Assembly: GCA_036003885.1 (NCBI GenBank)
Contig: DASYSA010000106.1
Coordinates: 1 to 11,932, forward strand
DNA length: 11,932 nt
Origin: DASYSA01 sp036003885
GTDB taxonomy: Bacteria; Acidobacteriota; Blastocatellia; UBA7656
Direction: 5' to 3'
Position 1 is the first letter of the stretch; every line of letters begins with the position of its first letter. The notes below the pieces were generated by a model. It was not told the DNA's origin. It searched no databases and was given only the letters and a program-made list of their open reading frames with translations. Below are positions 1-5,994 of this stretch, one piece after another. Both the position numbers and the translations under genes were made by a program.

Positions 1-1
1 C

Positions 2-388
2 ACTGAGACGATACTGTTGGCCGAGGACGATTCAGCGCTCCGGGAGCTCACCAGGAGATCGCTGCTGAAGCTGGGCTATAGGATACTCGTGGCCGAAGAC
101 GGCGAAGAGGCTGTGCGCATCTATGACACCAATCGGGAACAGATCGACCTCTTAGTCCTCGATTGGGTGATGCCGAAAATGAGCGGGCTTGACGCCTACA
201 GGCACATACGGGCGGGATTCGGAGATGTCACGGCGATGTTTGTCACCGGTTATAGCCCCCAGATAGTCGACTCCAGCGATCTTCCAGAGAAAGTAACGTT
301 CCTCCATAAGCCCTATGGCCTGGGTGATCTCGGGCGCAAGGTTCGAGAGCTGCTTGACGAGACCAGCATCGAGCGAAGCAACGCTTAA
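2..388 (+). CDS. Response regulator receiver domain, 3' end of a larger gene (probably hybrid histidine kinase)
   Basis: This is the C-terminal 128 residues of a protein whose start lies before the window. The frame stays open to the first base and encodes TETILLAEDD, the usual first beta strand of a CheY-like receiver. The TTG at position 17 would cut that strand, so I reject it as a start. Visible receiver features are the acidic pair in AEDD, the phospho-acceptor Asp in LVLDWVMPKMSG, the conserved Thr in MFVTGYS and the conserved Lys in LHKPY. The domain takes phosphate from a histidine kinase. The residues before AEDD match the way receivers end many hybrid kinases, which makes that the likely parent, but a stand-alone regulator is possible. 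The protein ends just after the domain with no DNA-binding output domain. It converges on the yceI-like gene 78 bases away. Confidence 0.85.
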   Translation, partial: TETILLAEDDSALRELTRRSLLKLGYRILVAEDGEEAVRIYDTNREQIDLLVLDWVMPKMSGLDAYRHIRAGFGDVTAMFVTGYSPQIVDSSDLPEKVTFLHKPYGLGDLGRKVRELLDETSIERSNA

Positions 389-413
389 GCAATCCGGTGA
401 GCGAACTATCTCA

Positions 414-438
414 GGAGCTGTTCATGACGAGCAGCTCC
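414..438. terminator. Candidate stem-loop terminator between convergent genes
   Basis: Positions 414-423 (GGAGCTGTTC) pair with 429-438 (GAGCAGCTCC) as a 10-bp stem with one G-U pair and a 5-base loop. It lies between the receiver gene stop (388) and the yceI-like gene stop (467). Reading on the plus strand, only a modest T-rich stretch follows, so efficiency is uncertain. On the minus strand no T-run follows. Confidence 0.45.
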
Positions 439-466
439 GTTTCCATCGTCGATTGTCTTTTTCAGA

Positions 467-1168
467 CTACGGGTGGGCGACAATATCGAAAGTGAACCTC
501 AGTTCGTCCTTCACTTTTATTGTGCCTCCCCCGGCGGAGACCGGTTTTATGGAGTACTCGGATTGACGTAGCGGGAAGCTCCCCTTGGCGTGCAAATTGT
601 TATCACTCATAGTTACCGCTGCGTTGATCAGTCCGCTCCTGGTCACGCCGTGAAGGGTGAGCTCGCCCCATATTTTTGCCTGAAACTGCCCTTCCTCCGA
701 CTTGTCGATATCTATCCTGGTGCTCTTGAAGAGGATCTCCGGATGCTTGTCGATCTCGAGAACTTCTTCGCGCATCGTCTTCTCAATCTTCTGACGGTCG
801 CTGGCGCTGACCTTATCCGTGACCGCTAGTGATTCCGATTTGATCGTGAGTTGAAGAGACGCGGGGGAGATCGGACCGGGAGTAAACTGGGCGACGCCTC
901 TTAAGTCACGTATCGCGACATTGTGATCGTGCGCGAGCACGGATAGCAGTCCATCCTTAAATACTTTCACCATGAACCGGCTCTGGCTCGCGTCTATTTT
1001 GTACTGAACGGCGGGAAGCGGTTCGGACGGCGATGGTTGGCCTGAGGCGGGGTCCTCCGGCGAAAATGCCCCGGCTGTCTCATCGACGCCGGTGATCAGG
1101 GACCAGGCGATGCAAATTGCTCCGATTGCTGCGACCAGGACATACCGCTGAGTGTATCGCTTGCTCAT
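467..1168 (-). CDS. YceI family protein, membrane-anchored or secreted
   Basis: This 233-residue protein has one hydrophobic segment at about residues 8-27, which should act as a signal anchor or uncleaved signal. A Pro/Ser/Glu-rich linker covers about 35-53, and a YceI beta-barrel domain runs from about 55 to the end. Family marks include VLAHDHNV (about 77-84), DKHPEILFKS (about 140-149) and GELTLHGVTR (about 168-177). YceI proteins are lipocalin-like barrels that bind long isoprenoid or similar lipids in the periplasm. The ligand here cannot be read from sequence. The start is well supported: AGGAGG (minus strand, 1179-1184) sits 10 bases before the ATG, and a promoter-like pair lies further upstream. 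The domain is somewhat diverged from E. coli YceI. Together with the N-terminal anchor and linker, this fits the membrane-tethered YceI proteins of environmental bacteria. No operon partner is visible. Confidence 0.9.
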   Translation of the reverse strand: MSKRYTQRYVLVAAIGAICIAWSLITGVDETAGAFSPEDPASGQPSPSEPLPAVQYKIDASQSRFMVKVFKDGLLSVLAHDHNVAIRDLRGVAQFTPGPISPASLQLTIKSESLAVTDKVSASDRQKIEKTMREEVLEIDKHPEILFKSTRIDIDKSEEGQFQAKIWGELTLHGVTRSGLINAAVTMSDNNLHAKGSFPLRQSEYSIKPVSAGGGTIKVKDELRFTFDIVAHP

Positions 1169-1192
1169 CTTTCTTAAACCTCCTGTATGAGC

Positions 1193-1222
1193 ACTATAAA
1201 CATTGTGGTCATGCTGTTACAA
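1193..1222 (-). promoter_or_regulatory. Candidate sigma-70 promoter of the yceI-like gene
   Basis: On the minus strand, TTGTAA (1217-1222) and TATAGT (1193-1198) are separated by 18 bases. The -10 matches the consensus at 5 of 6 positions and the -35 at 4 of 6. Transcription would start about 15-20 bases before the ribosome binding site at 1179-1184. The position is right for the yceI-like gene, but the call rests on motif match alone. Confidence 0.4.
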
Positions 1223-1303
1223 GACTGATGCTGGCCGCTGCCTTTCTGATGCCCGCGGGAAGGCTCTGGGCTCTCTAGGCCGTTAAGAATCGCAAAATCG
1301 AGA

Positions 1304-1353
1304 AATCGAGGGCCTGACCCCAGATTGGATGGAATGGGGTCAGGCCCTCGATT
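1304..1353. repeat. 19-bp perfect inverted repeat, REP/MITE-like element
   Basis: Arms 1304-1322 (AATCGAGGGCCTGACCCCA) and 1335-1353 are exact reverse complements around a 12-base loop. Short pieces such as AATCG and GATTCC recur just outside the arms (1288-1310 and 1351-1364), so the element may have degenerate flanks. The GGGGTCAGGCCC core resembles the palindromic extragenic repeats that RAYT-type (TnpA REP) transposases mobilise, but no transposase is present here. There is no T-run after either arm, and the nearest gene is the divergent yceI-like gene, so a simple terminator is less likely. The stretch 1369-1867 holds no gene I can support. Confidence 0.7.
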
Positions 1354-1368
1354 CCACGATTCCAATAT

Positions 1369-1867
1369 GGGGAGCAGAAAACTTGCCAAGAAAGCGAACA
1401 GTGGGTTGGTCGAAGTAGCCCCGCATGACTGGAAGAGTGGCCGAGGCCGCAGCCTGGATGGCGCGAGTGCGGATGGTTGGCCTATCAAAAACCGCGACCC
1501 CAGCCCAGGGCATCGGCTGAACTTCACACCGATGCCAAATCGATCATCAATGCCGGCGTTCGGGTTCGATCACTTCCTGAACCCTGTCGTCTCGATGAAT
1601 ATCAACCTGAAAGTAAGATGAGTCGCCAGAATAGAAAGTCGGAATCTTTTACTTCCGCCCAGCAAGATCTCAATTGGTTTCTTCGCAGGCTCCTCTTTGC
1701 CTCAGCTGTGCTTCCCCGCTATCGAGAGGAACTCAGAGGTTCGGTTGTGCCCAATGGTCGCTTTGCTGTGTCCCTCTGCGCCTTATCACAGCCTCGGCCT
1801 TGCAATCAACTTTGGAAACGATAAGAATGCCATTCGCTTTTCAATCTTTACCGGAGAACCTCAAGTT
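1369..1867. other. Intergenic stretch without a supported gene
   Basis: About 500 bases lie between the inverted repeat and the propeller gene. Several overlapping open frames cross it on both strands. None has a convincing ribosome binding site, recognisable domain or protein-like composition. One plus-strand frame, 1618-1824 (68 codons, preceded by AAAGTAAG), is the least bad, but I cannot support it. The promoter of the propeller gene should lie here. I found no clear -35/-10 pair. Confidence 0.5.
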
Positions 1868-2878
1868 ATGGCCACTTCAACTTGTAGTCGCCTCGTGTTC
1901 AGTTCACTGCTCGCCGTTGTGATGCTCCTCACTGGCTCGTCCCTGCTGGCGGGAAATCAATCCGACCGGGCCAGCCTGCTGGTTCTCAACAAAACGGACA
2001 ATACGCTGGCGATTGTCGACCCTGCGACCTTACAGGTAGTCGGGCGAGTCCCGACCGGCGAAGCGCCACATGAACTGACCGCATCCGCCGACGGCCGCCT
2101 TGCCTTCGTAGCAAATTACGGTACTGGTCCCAAGCCCGGGAACACCATCTCAGTCATCGATATCGCGGCACGAAAAGAGATCAAACGAATCGACCTCGGC
2201 CCGCTGCTCAGGCCGCACGGGATCTCACAATCGGGAGGCAAGATCTACTTCACCATTCAGGGCAGCCTCGCCGTTGCCCGATACGACCCTGCGACCGAGC
2301 GAGTGGACTGGATCGTCGGCACGGGACAAAACGGGACCCACATGGTTGTGATCACGCCTGACTCAAAGAAGGCCTACACCGCAAACGTCGGTTCGAGCAC
2401 CGTGACCTCGATCGAACTCGGCAGCGTGCCCGGCAATCCCGTGTTGAAGACGATCCCGGTCGGCAAGGGACCGGAGGGCATGGACCTCTCACCCGATGGC
2501 CGCGAACTGTGGGTTGGACACAGGCAGGATGGCGGGCTGTCAATCATCGACACCGCAGTCGACACAGTGAAAGAGACGCTCAAAGTGGGACGCGCTCCCA
2601 TTCGCGTGAAGTTCACGCCGGACGGTAATCGCGTACTGGTGAGTGATTCAGAGGGCGGCGACGTGGTTGTGTTCGAGCGGGCTTCGAGAAGAGAGATCAA
2701 GCGAATCTCGATCGGGTCGGTACCCGTCGGAATACTGATTACTCCCGATGGCAGCCGGGCGTTTGTTGCCTCGACAGGCGCTAACAAAGTACTGGTGATC
2801 GATCTGAAGGCACTGACCGTGGTAGGAACAATTGAGCCAGGACGGGAACCTGACGGGATGGCGTGGGCTGGAAAATGA
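1868..2878 (+). CDS. Secreted YVTN-family beta-propeller protein
   Basis: The 336-residue protein begins with a typical Sec signal peptide (about residues 1-29, ending SLLAGNQ). The rest is built of roughly 40-residue propeller repeats, each with a PDG/ADG turn, a hydrophobic strand and a VIDxxxxxVxxxIxVG-like end. Examples are SADGRLAFVANYG, SPDGRELWVGHR, TPDGNRVLVSD and TPDGSRAFVAS. YVTN propellers are usually extracytoplasmic or surface proteins used for binding, and no catalytic residues can be assigned. I chose the ATG at 1868 over the longer frame from 1697. GGAGA (1853-1857) lies 10 bases upstream, the signal peptide then falls at the N-terminus, and the extra 57 residues look non-coding. 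The stop codon TGA is itself the first three bases of the heptamer repeat array that follows. The gene converges on the peroxiredoxin. Confidence 0.9.
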   Translation: MATSTCSRLVFSSLLAVVMLLTGSSLLAGNQSDRASLLVLNKTDNTLAIVDPATLQVVGRVPTGEAPHELTASADGRLAFVANYGTGPKPGNTISVIDIAARKEIKRIDLGPLLRPHGISQSGGKIYFTIQGSLAVARYDPATERVDWIVGTGQNGTHMVVITPDSKKAYTANVGSSTVTSIELGSVPGNPVLKTIPVGKGPEGMDLSPDGRELWVGHRQDGGLSIIDTAVDTVKETLKVGRAPIRVKFTPDGNRVLVSDSEGGDVVVFERASRREIKRISIGSVPVGILITPDGSRAFVASTGANKVLVIDLKALTVVGTIEPGREPDGMAWAGK

Positions 2879-2973
2879 GTTCTGAGTTCTGAGTGCTGAG
2901 TTCCGAGTGCTGCGAGAGTCGACCAGCAAGGACTTAGCGCACTCAGAACTCAGAACTCAGAACTCAGAACTCG
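2876..2973. repeat. Inverted heptamer array A (TGAGTTC/TGAGTGC units)
   Basis: Five tandem 7-base units at 2876-2910 (TGAGTTC, TGAGTTC, TGAGTGC, TGAGTTC, CGAGTGC) face five reverse-complement units at 2939-2973 (GCACTCA, three GAACTCA, GAACTCG). The spacer is 28 bases. In register the arms form a 35-bp stem with one G-T wobble and two mismatches. The array fills nearly all the space between two convergent genes: it starts inside the propeller stop codon and ends 10 bases before the peroxiredoxin stop. A transcript from either side would fold into a long hairpin, so it could act as a bidirectional terminator or 3'-end stabiliser. There is no U-run. Confidence 0.9.
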
Positions 2974-2983
2974 CACCTGGCAC

Positions 2984-3616
2984 CTACTTTGGCTGCGGAA
3001 CAATTCGCAGGTAAGGTTTGAGCGTCTTCCATCCGCCCGGGAATTTCTCCTTCGCCTGCTCGTCACTCACCGCTGGAACGATGATCACGTCCTCGCCGTG
3101 CTTCCAGTTCACGGGCGTGGCGACGCTGTGCTTGGCGGTCAACTGCAATGAGTCGATCACTCGCAGTATCTCGTCAAAGTTGCGCCCGGTACTCGCCGGG
3201 TAAGTGATTGTGAGCTTCACTTTCTTATCGGGCCCGATTACGAAGACCGACCTTACAGTGAATGTGTCACTGGCGTTTGGGTGAATCATCTCGTACAGGT
3301 CGGAGACTTTGCGATCCGGATCGGCGATCAGCGGGAAGTTCAGCGCGGAGCCCTGCGTCTCTGCGATGTCACCAGCCCAGCCTTTGTGTGAATCGAGTGG
3401 ATCGACGCTCAGCCCAAAGATCTTGACGTTGCGTTTGTCGAACTCGGGCTTGAGACGAGAAGCCTCGCCTAGTTCGGTGGTGCAAACTGGAGTGTAGTCT
3501 TTGGGGTGAGAAAAGAGGACCGCCCAGCTTCCTTCAATTGCATTGTAGAAGTGGAGCGGGCCTTCGGTTGTATCAGCCGTGAAGTCCGGCGCAGTGTCAC
3601 CTAATCGAATTGCCAT
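2984..3616 (-). CDS. Peroxiredoxin, 1-Cys Prx6 type (AhpC/TSA family)
   Basis: The 210-residue protein reduces H2O2 and organic hydroperoxides in the cytosol. The peroxidatic Cys45 sits in YTPVCTTE (residues 41-48), with the conserved Arg122 in TVRSVFVIGP. TPVNWKHGED (about 167-176) and the extended C-terminal region (PGGWKTLKPYLR) mark the Prx6/1-Cys subfamily rather than 2-Cys AhpC, and length is normal for it. There is no second Cys anywhere in the protein, so recycling must use an external thiol donor, which is not encoded here. The start is supported by AAAGGA (minus strand, 3627-3632) 10 bases before the ATG. The upstream 174 bases separate it from the methyltransferase on the same strand and carry repeated GTAACC motifs that may be regulatory. 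Confidence 0.95.
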   Translation of the reverse strand: MAIRLGDTAPDFTADTTEGPLHFYNAIEGSWAVLFSHPKDYTPVCTTELGEASRLKPEFDKRNVKIFGLSVDPLDSHKGWAGDIAETQGSALNFPLIADPDRKVSDLYEMIHPNASDTFTVRSVFVIGPDKKVKLTITYPASTGRNFDEILRVIDSLQLTAKHSVATPVNWKHGEDVIIVPAVSDEQAKEKFPGGWKTLKPYLRIVPQPK

Positions 3617-3695
3617 AGTAATGGTGTCCTTTCGTTTCTAAGATCGATAATATGTGGCTCGCCTCAATGATGGCTGCAGCAATGATCAAATCGTC

Positions 3696-3720
3696 CGTTA
3701 CGGTTACCCAAAACGGTTAC
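3696..3720 (-). promoter_or_regulatory. Repeated GTAACC motifs upstream of the peroxiredoxin gene
   Basis: CGGTTAC occurs at 3701-3707 and again at 3714-3720 (13-base period), with a third partial copy CGTTAC at 3696-3701. On the peroxiredoxin coding strand these read as GTAACCG direct repeats, 80-105 bases before its start. Direct repeats in this position can be operators, but no regulator is known from this window and no good promoter pair could be placed next to them. Confidence 0.25.
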
Positions 3721-3790
3721 AGTATACCACGAAGGAGCAAACACGTGAGCCTCGCTGCGACCGCATGCTGCGGAACTCAACGAGCCCGGG

Positions 3791-4654
3791 TTAGCTTCTG
3801 TCGCCTGTCGCGACGAATACCTGAGCCGGAAAGCGTATCACGCCCTCTGAGAAGTACCCTTGAGTGGCCTCCAGAATCTCTTCTCTAACGCGGGCCAGTT
3901 GATTGGAAGTCAGCATTGCAATCTTTTTTCTGAGCGTGTCACTCATTTCAGAGCGAAGAGTCCAGAAGTCTTCAGGCCTGACTGCGGCTGCCATATGAAA
4001 GTCCAGGGTGCGTTCTCGCACGCGCTGAGCTCCGGCTTGAGCGAGGAGGCCCGCAATCTCACCCTGGCCGGCAAATCTGAATGCCCCGGGAGCAGAAGGG
4101 TCTTCGGGCGGCGAGGCGAGGTGGCGCGACATCACCTGGGTCACAACTCGAAAGAAGGGATTGAAGTCCGGCGCGCTCCATACGGCGAGCGTCAGCGTTC
4201 CGCGTGAACGCAGAACGCGCAACATTTCGTGGACACCGTCAAGCGGATTCGCGAGGAACATCACTCCCAGTCTGCAGATCACTCGGTCGAAGCTGGCGAT
4301 AGGGAATGGCAGCGACTCGGCCGCACACTGTCCGAAATCCACGTTAGTCAAGCCGCGACGCGCGGCTGCGCGCGCCGCGATGCAGACCATCTCCGGGGCT
4401 ACGTCGGTACATACGACGTGGCCTCCCGGATCAACAGCGCGGGCTATGGTCAGCGAGGGCTCGCCAGCGCCACCGGCCACGTCCAGCACTGACTGGCCGC
4501 TTGAGATGCCCGCCTCTTCCATCATCGAAGTAGTGATTGGTGCGAGCATCTGATGAATAATCTCGCTGTTTTTCTCCCAATACGGAGCGGACTCGCGCCA
4601 CGCCTGAATAACCTGATCCGACTTTTCCTCATTCACGGCCCGATTATAGACCAT
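3791..4654 (-). CDS. Class I SAM-dependent methyltransferase (UbiE/Methyltransf_11-like)
   Basis: About 287 residues with a Rossmann methyltransferase fold. Motif I is VLDVAGGAGEPS (about residues 56-67). The acidic residue ending strand 2 is in CTDVAPEM (about 82-89), and a motif IV-like region ESLPFPIASFDRVICRLGVMF follows. The protein should transfer a methyl group from S-adenosylmethionine to a small molecule. Substrate is unknown, and nothing next to it points to quinone synthesis. The start is uncertain. The frame is open to a TTG at 4708, the first ATG is 4652-4654, and a GTG lies at 4634-4636. Conserved sequence seems to begin near EEKSDQVIQAW, just after the GTG. A perfect TATAAT on the minus strand (4643-4648) lies 6 bases before the GTG, suggesting a leaderless GTG-initiated message. 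No ribosome binding site precedes any option. I list the ATG as a compromise. Confidence 0.85.
   Translation of the reverse strand: MVYNRAVNEEKSDQVIQAWRESAPYWEKNSEIIHQMLAPITTSMMEEAGISSGQSVLDVAGGAGEPSLTIARAVDPGGHVVCTDVAPEMVCIAARAAARRGLTNVDFGQCAAESLPFPIASFDRVICRLGVMFLANPLDGVHEMLRVLRSRGTLTLAVWSAPDFNPFFRVVTQVMSRHLASPPEDPSAPGAFRFAGQGEIAGLLAQAGAQRVRERTLDFHMAAAVRPEDFWTLRSEMSDTLRKKIAMLTSNQLARVREEILEATQGYFSEGVIRFPAQVFVATGDRS
4643..4648 (-). promoter_or_regulatory. Candidate -10 box TATAAT of the methyltransferase gene
   Basis: A perfect TATAAT on the minus strand ends 6 bases before an in-frame GTG (4634-4636). Transcription would begin at or next to the GTG, giving a leaderless mRNA. The -35 is weak: TTCACT lies 19 bases upstream. 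If the ATG at 4654 is the true start, this hexamer is coding and not a promoter. Confidence 0.3.
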
Positions 4655-4737
4655 GTCGCGGGAAGGCAGTGAAGGTCTAAAGACGGAAGAAAGTGAGCGA
4701 GCAAACAACGCCTTGCTCTCGATGCCTGCTTTCTCCC

Positions 4738-4765
4738 TTGACGCTTCGGCCTCGACGGTTAGAAT
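4738..4765 (+). promoter_or_regulatory. Sigma-70-like promoter for the xerC-type operon
   Basis: TTGACG (4738-4743) and TAGAAT (4760-4765) are separated by 16 bases, each hexamer matching the consensus at 5 of 6 positions. The expected transcript start is near 4772. That leaves a leader of about 75 bases before the small ORF at 4849 and about 265 before the recombinase ATG. This is the best promoter match in the window. Confidence 0.5.
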
Positions 4766-4786
4766 TAACCATTCCCGGGCTGCCCC

Positions 4787-4833
4787 AGGTGGTCAGTGGG
4801 CCTCTCAGATGAGGAATCGCGACTGGACCACCT
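4787..4833 (+). promoter_or_regulatory. Leader hairpin upstream of the small ORF and recombinase gene
   Basis: AGGTGGTC (4787-4794) pairs with GACCACCT (4826-4833). The stem continues inward as AGT (4795-4797) with ACT (4822-4824) across a single bulged G. An inner CCTC/GAGG stem (4801-4804 with 4811-4814) lies in the loop. The hairpin begins about 15 bases after the predicted transcript start and ends 5 bases before AAGGAG. It could therefore affect ribosome access. No known riboswitch is recognised. Confidence 0.35.
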
Positions 4834-4848
4834 TCTTGAAGGAGTAGG

Positions 4849-5019
4849 GTGAAGAAGACTCCAGGCCCGGGCGAAGAGTCGAGCGGCGACGTATCCTCCC
4901 GCTTTATCAAAGTTGTCGCCTTAGCCGCTCCCGGGATCTCCTCGCTCATCCTAAACTCTTGGGCTGACCGCTTGGTCTTGAGGACAATTATCGGAGTGGG
5001 TGGGGTGGATAGTGTCTAG
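4849..5019 (+). CDS. Possible 56-residue leader ORF upstream of the recombinase gene
   Basis: A GTG-started frame of 56 codons is preceded by AAGGAG (4839-4844) with a short 4-base spacer. It ends with TAG 18 bases before the recombinase ATG, in the same frame. The N-terminal third is polar (VKKTPGPGEESSGDVSS). The rest is mildly hydrophobic (FIKVVALAAPGISSLILNS), followed by a short basic stretch. I recognise no family. It lies downstream of a good promoter and leader hairpin, so it could be a small protein or a regulatory upstream ORF. It could also be chance: there is no independent coding evidence, and a frame this short is common in high-GC DNA. Confidence 0.3.
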   Translation: MKKTPGPGEESSGDVSSRFIKVVALAAPGISSLILNSWADRLVLRTIIGVGGVDSV

Positions 5020-5037
5020 CGATATCTGGAGCCCTCG

Positions 5038-5958
5038 ATGCAAGACTATATTTCCCGCTTTGGCGATCACCTGAAGTACGAGCGCAACGTCTCGATGCAC
5101 ACTCTGCGAAACTATCTCAGCGACCTCGAGCAGTTCCACGACTACCTCTGCCCGCTTGATCCCAGGACCGGCAAACGTCCGGAAAGAGATATTCGTCAGG
5201 TAGACCACATCACCATACGCGACTACATGGCAAAGCTCTATCAGGAGAAACGCAAGAAGAGTTCGATAGCGCGAAAGCTGGCAACGCTTCGAAGCTTCTT
5301 CAGATTCCTCTGCCGCGAGCAGGTGCTCGAGATGAATCCCGCCCGATTGGTCTCAAGCCCCCGACTCGAGAAGAAGCTGCCAAAGGTGCTCTCAGTTGAC
5401 GACGTCATCCGCTTCATCGAGACTCCGGATACCGATACGGTGCTCGGCAAACGCGATCGCGCAATACTCGAGTTGCTCTATGCCACCGGCATGCGTGTAT
5501 CGGAGCTTGCGGGGATTAATCTGGATCACATCGACTTCAAGAATGAATCGATCCTGGTTCGAGGCAAGGGACGCAAGGAGCGCATAGTGCCCTTCGGATC
5601 TAAAGCCAAAGAAGCAATGCACGCTTATATGGGCATGCGCGGTGAGTTGTTAGTGGAGGCTCCGGAAGAGCAACGCGATCCAATGGCCCTCTTCCTCAAC
5701 TATCAGGGGACGCGAATAACGACCCGGTCGGTGGGTCGAATGCTCGACAAGTATGTCTTGCAGTGTGCAATGGCCCACGATGTCAGCCCGCACTCGTTGC
5801 GCCACTCATTCGCCACACACATGCTATCGGCGGGGGCCGACCTTCGTTCGATTCAAGAGTTGCTGGGTCACGCCAGACTGTCTACCACACAGATATATAC
5901 CCAGGTCTCAATGGAGAAACTTATGGAGGTGTACGACAAAGCGCATCCGAAGGCTTGA
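5038..5958 (+). CDS. xerC: Tyrosine recombinase XerC/XerD type
   Basis: The 306-residue protein is full length for chromosomal Xer recombinases, which resolve chromosome dimers at dif during division. An N-terminal SAM-like core-binding domain spans about residues 1-105 (MHTLRNYLSDLEQFHDYL, ARKLATLRSFFRFL). The catalytic domain has every expected residue: Arg153 (ATGMRVSELAGI), Lys177 (RGKGRKER), His252 and Arg255 (PHSLRHSFATH), His278 (LLGHARLSTT) and nucleophile Tyr287 (IYTQVS). The start is supported by GGAG (5028-5031) 6 bases before the ATG. XerC and XerD cannot be separated reliably by eye. The normal length, host-like composition and lack of nearby cargo or att-like repeats argue for a housekeeping Xer rather than an integrase. 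It heads a tight plus-strand gene set, 36 bases before the PLP enzyme. Confidence 0.9.
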   Translation: MQDYISRFGDHLKYERNVSMHTLRNYLSDLEQFHDYLCPLDPRTGKRPERDIRQVDHITIRDYMAKLYQEKRKKSSIARKLATLRSFFRFLCREQVLEMNPARLVSSPRLEKKLPKVLSVDDVIRFIETPDTDTVLGKRDRAILELLYATGMRVSELAGINLDHIDFKNESILVRGKGRKERIVPFGSKAKEAMHAYMGMRGELLVEAPEEQRDPMALFLNYQGTRITTRSVGRMLDKYVLQCAMAHDVSPHSLRHSFATHMLSAGADLRSIQELLGHARLSTTQIYTQVSMEKLMEVYDKAHPKA

Positions 5959-5994
5959 GGCTTACACCCCGGAAACAGGATCGAGGACCGAACC

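Noticed and set aside
1174..1527. Minus-strand 117-codon frame across the inverted repeat
   Set aside because: Composition comes from the palindrome (GPDPI/GSGPR-type translations), with no ribosome binding site and no domain.
1618..1824. Possible 68-residue gene before the propeller gene
   Set aside because: No recognisable family, a weak ribosome binding site and an unconvincing residue composition; likely chance.
1697..1867. N-terminal extension of the propeller protein
   Set aside because: It would bury the signal peptide 57 residues in, and the ATG at 1868 has a suitable GGAGA upstream.
5038..5958. Recombinase as an integrase of a mobile island
   Set aside because: Length and motifs fit a housekeeping Xer protein, and there is no tRNA, att-like direct repeat or cargo beside it.
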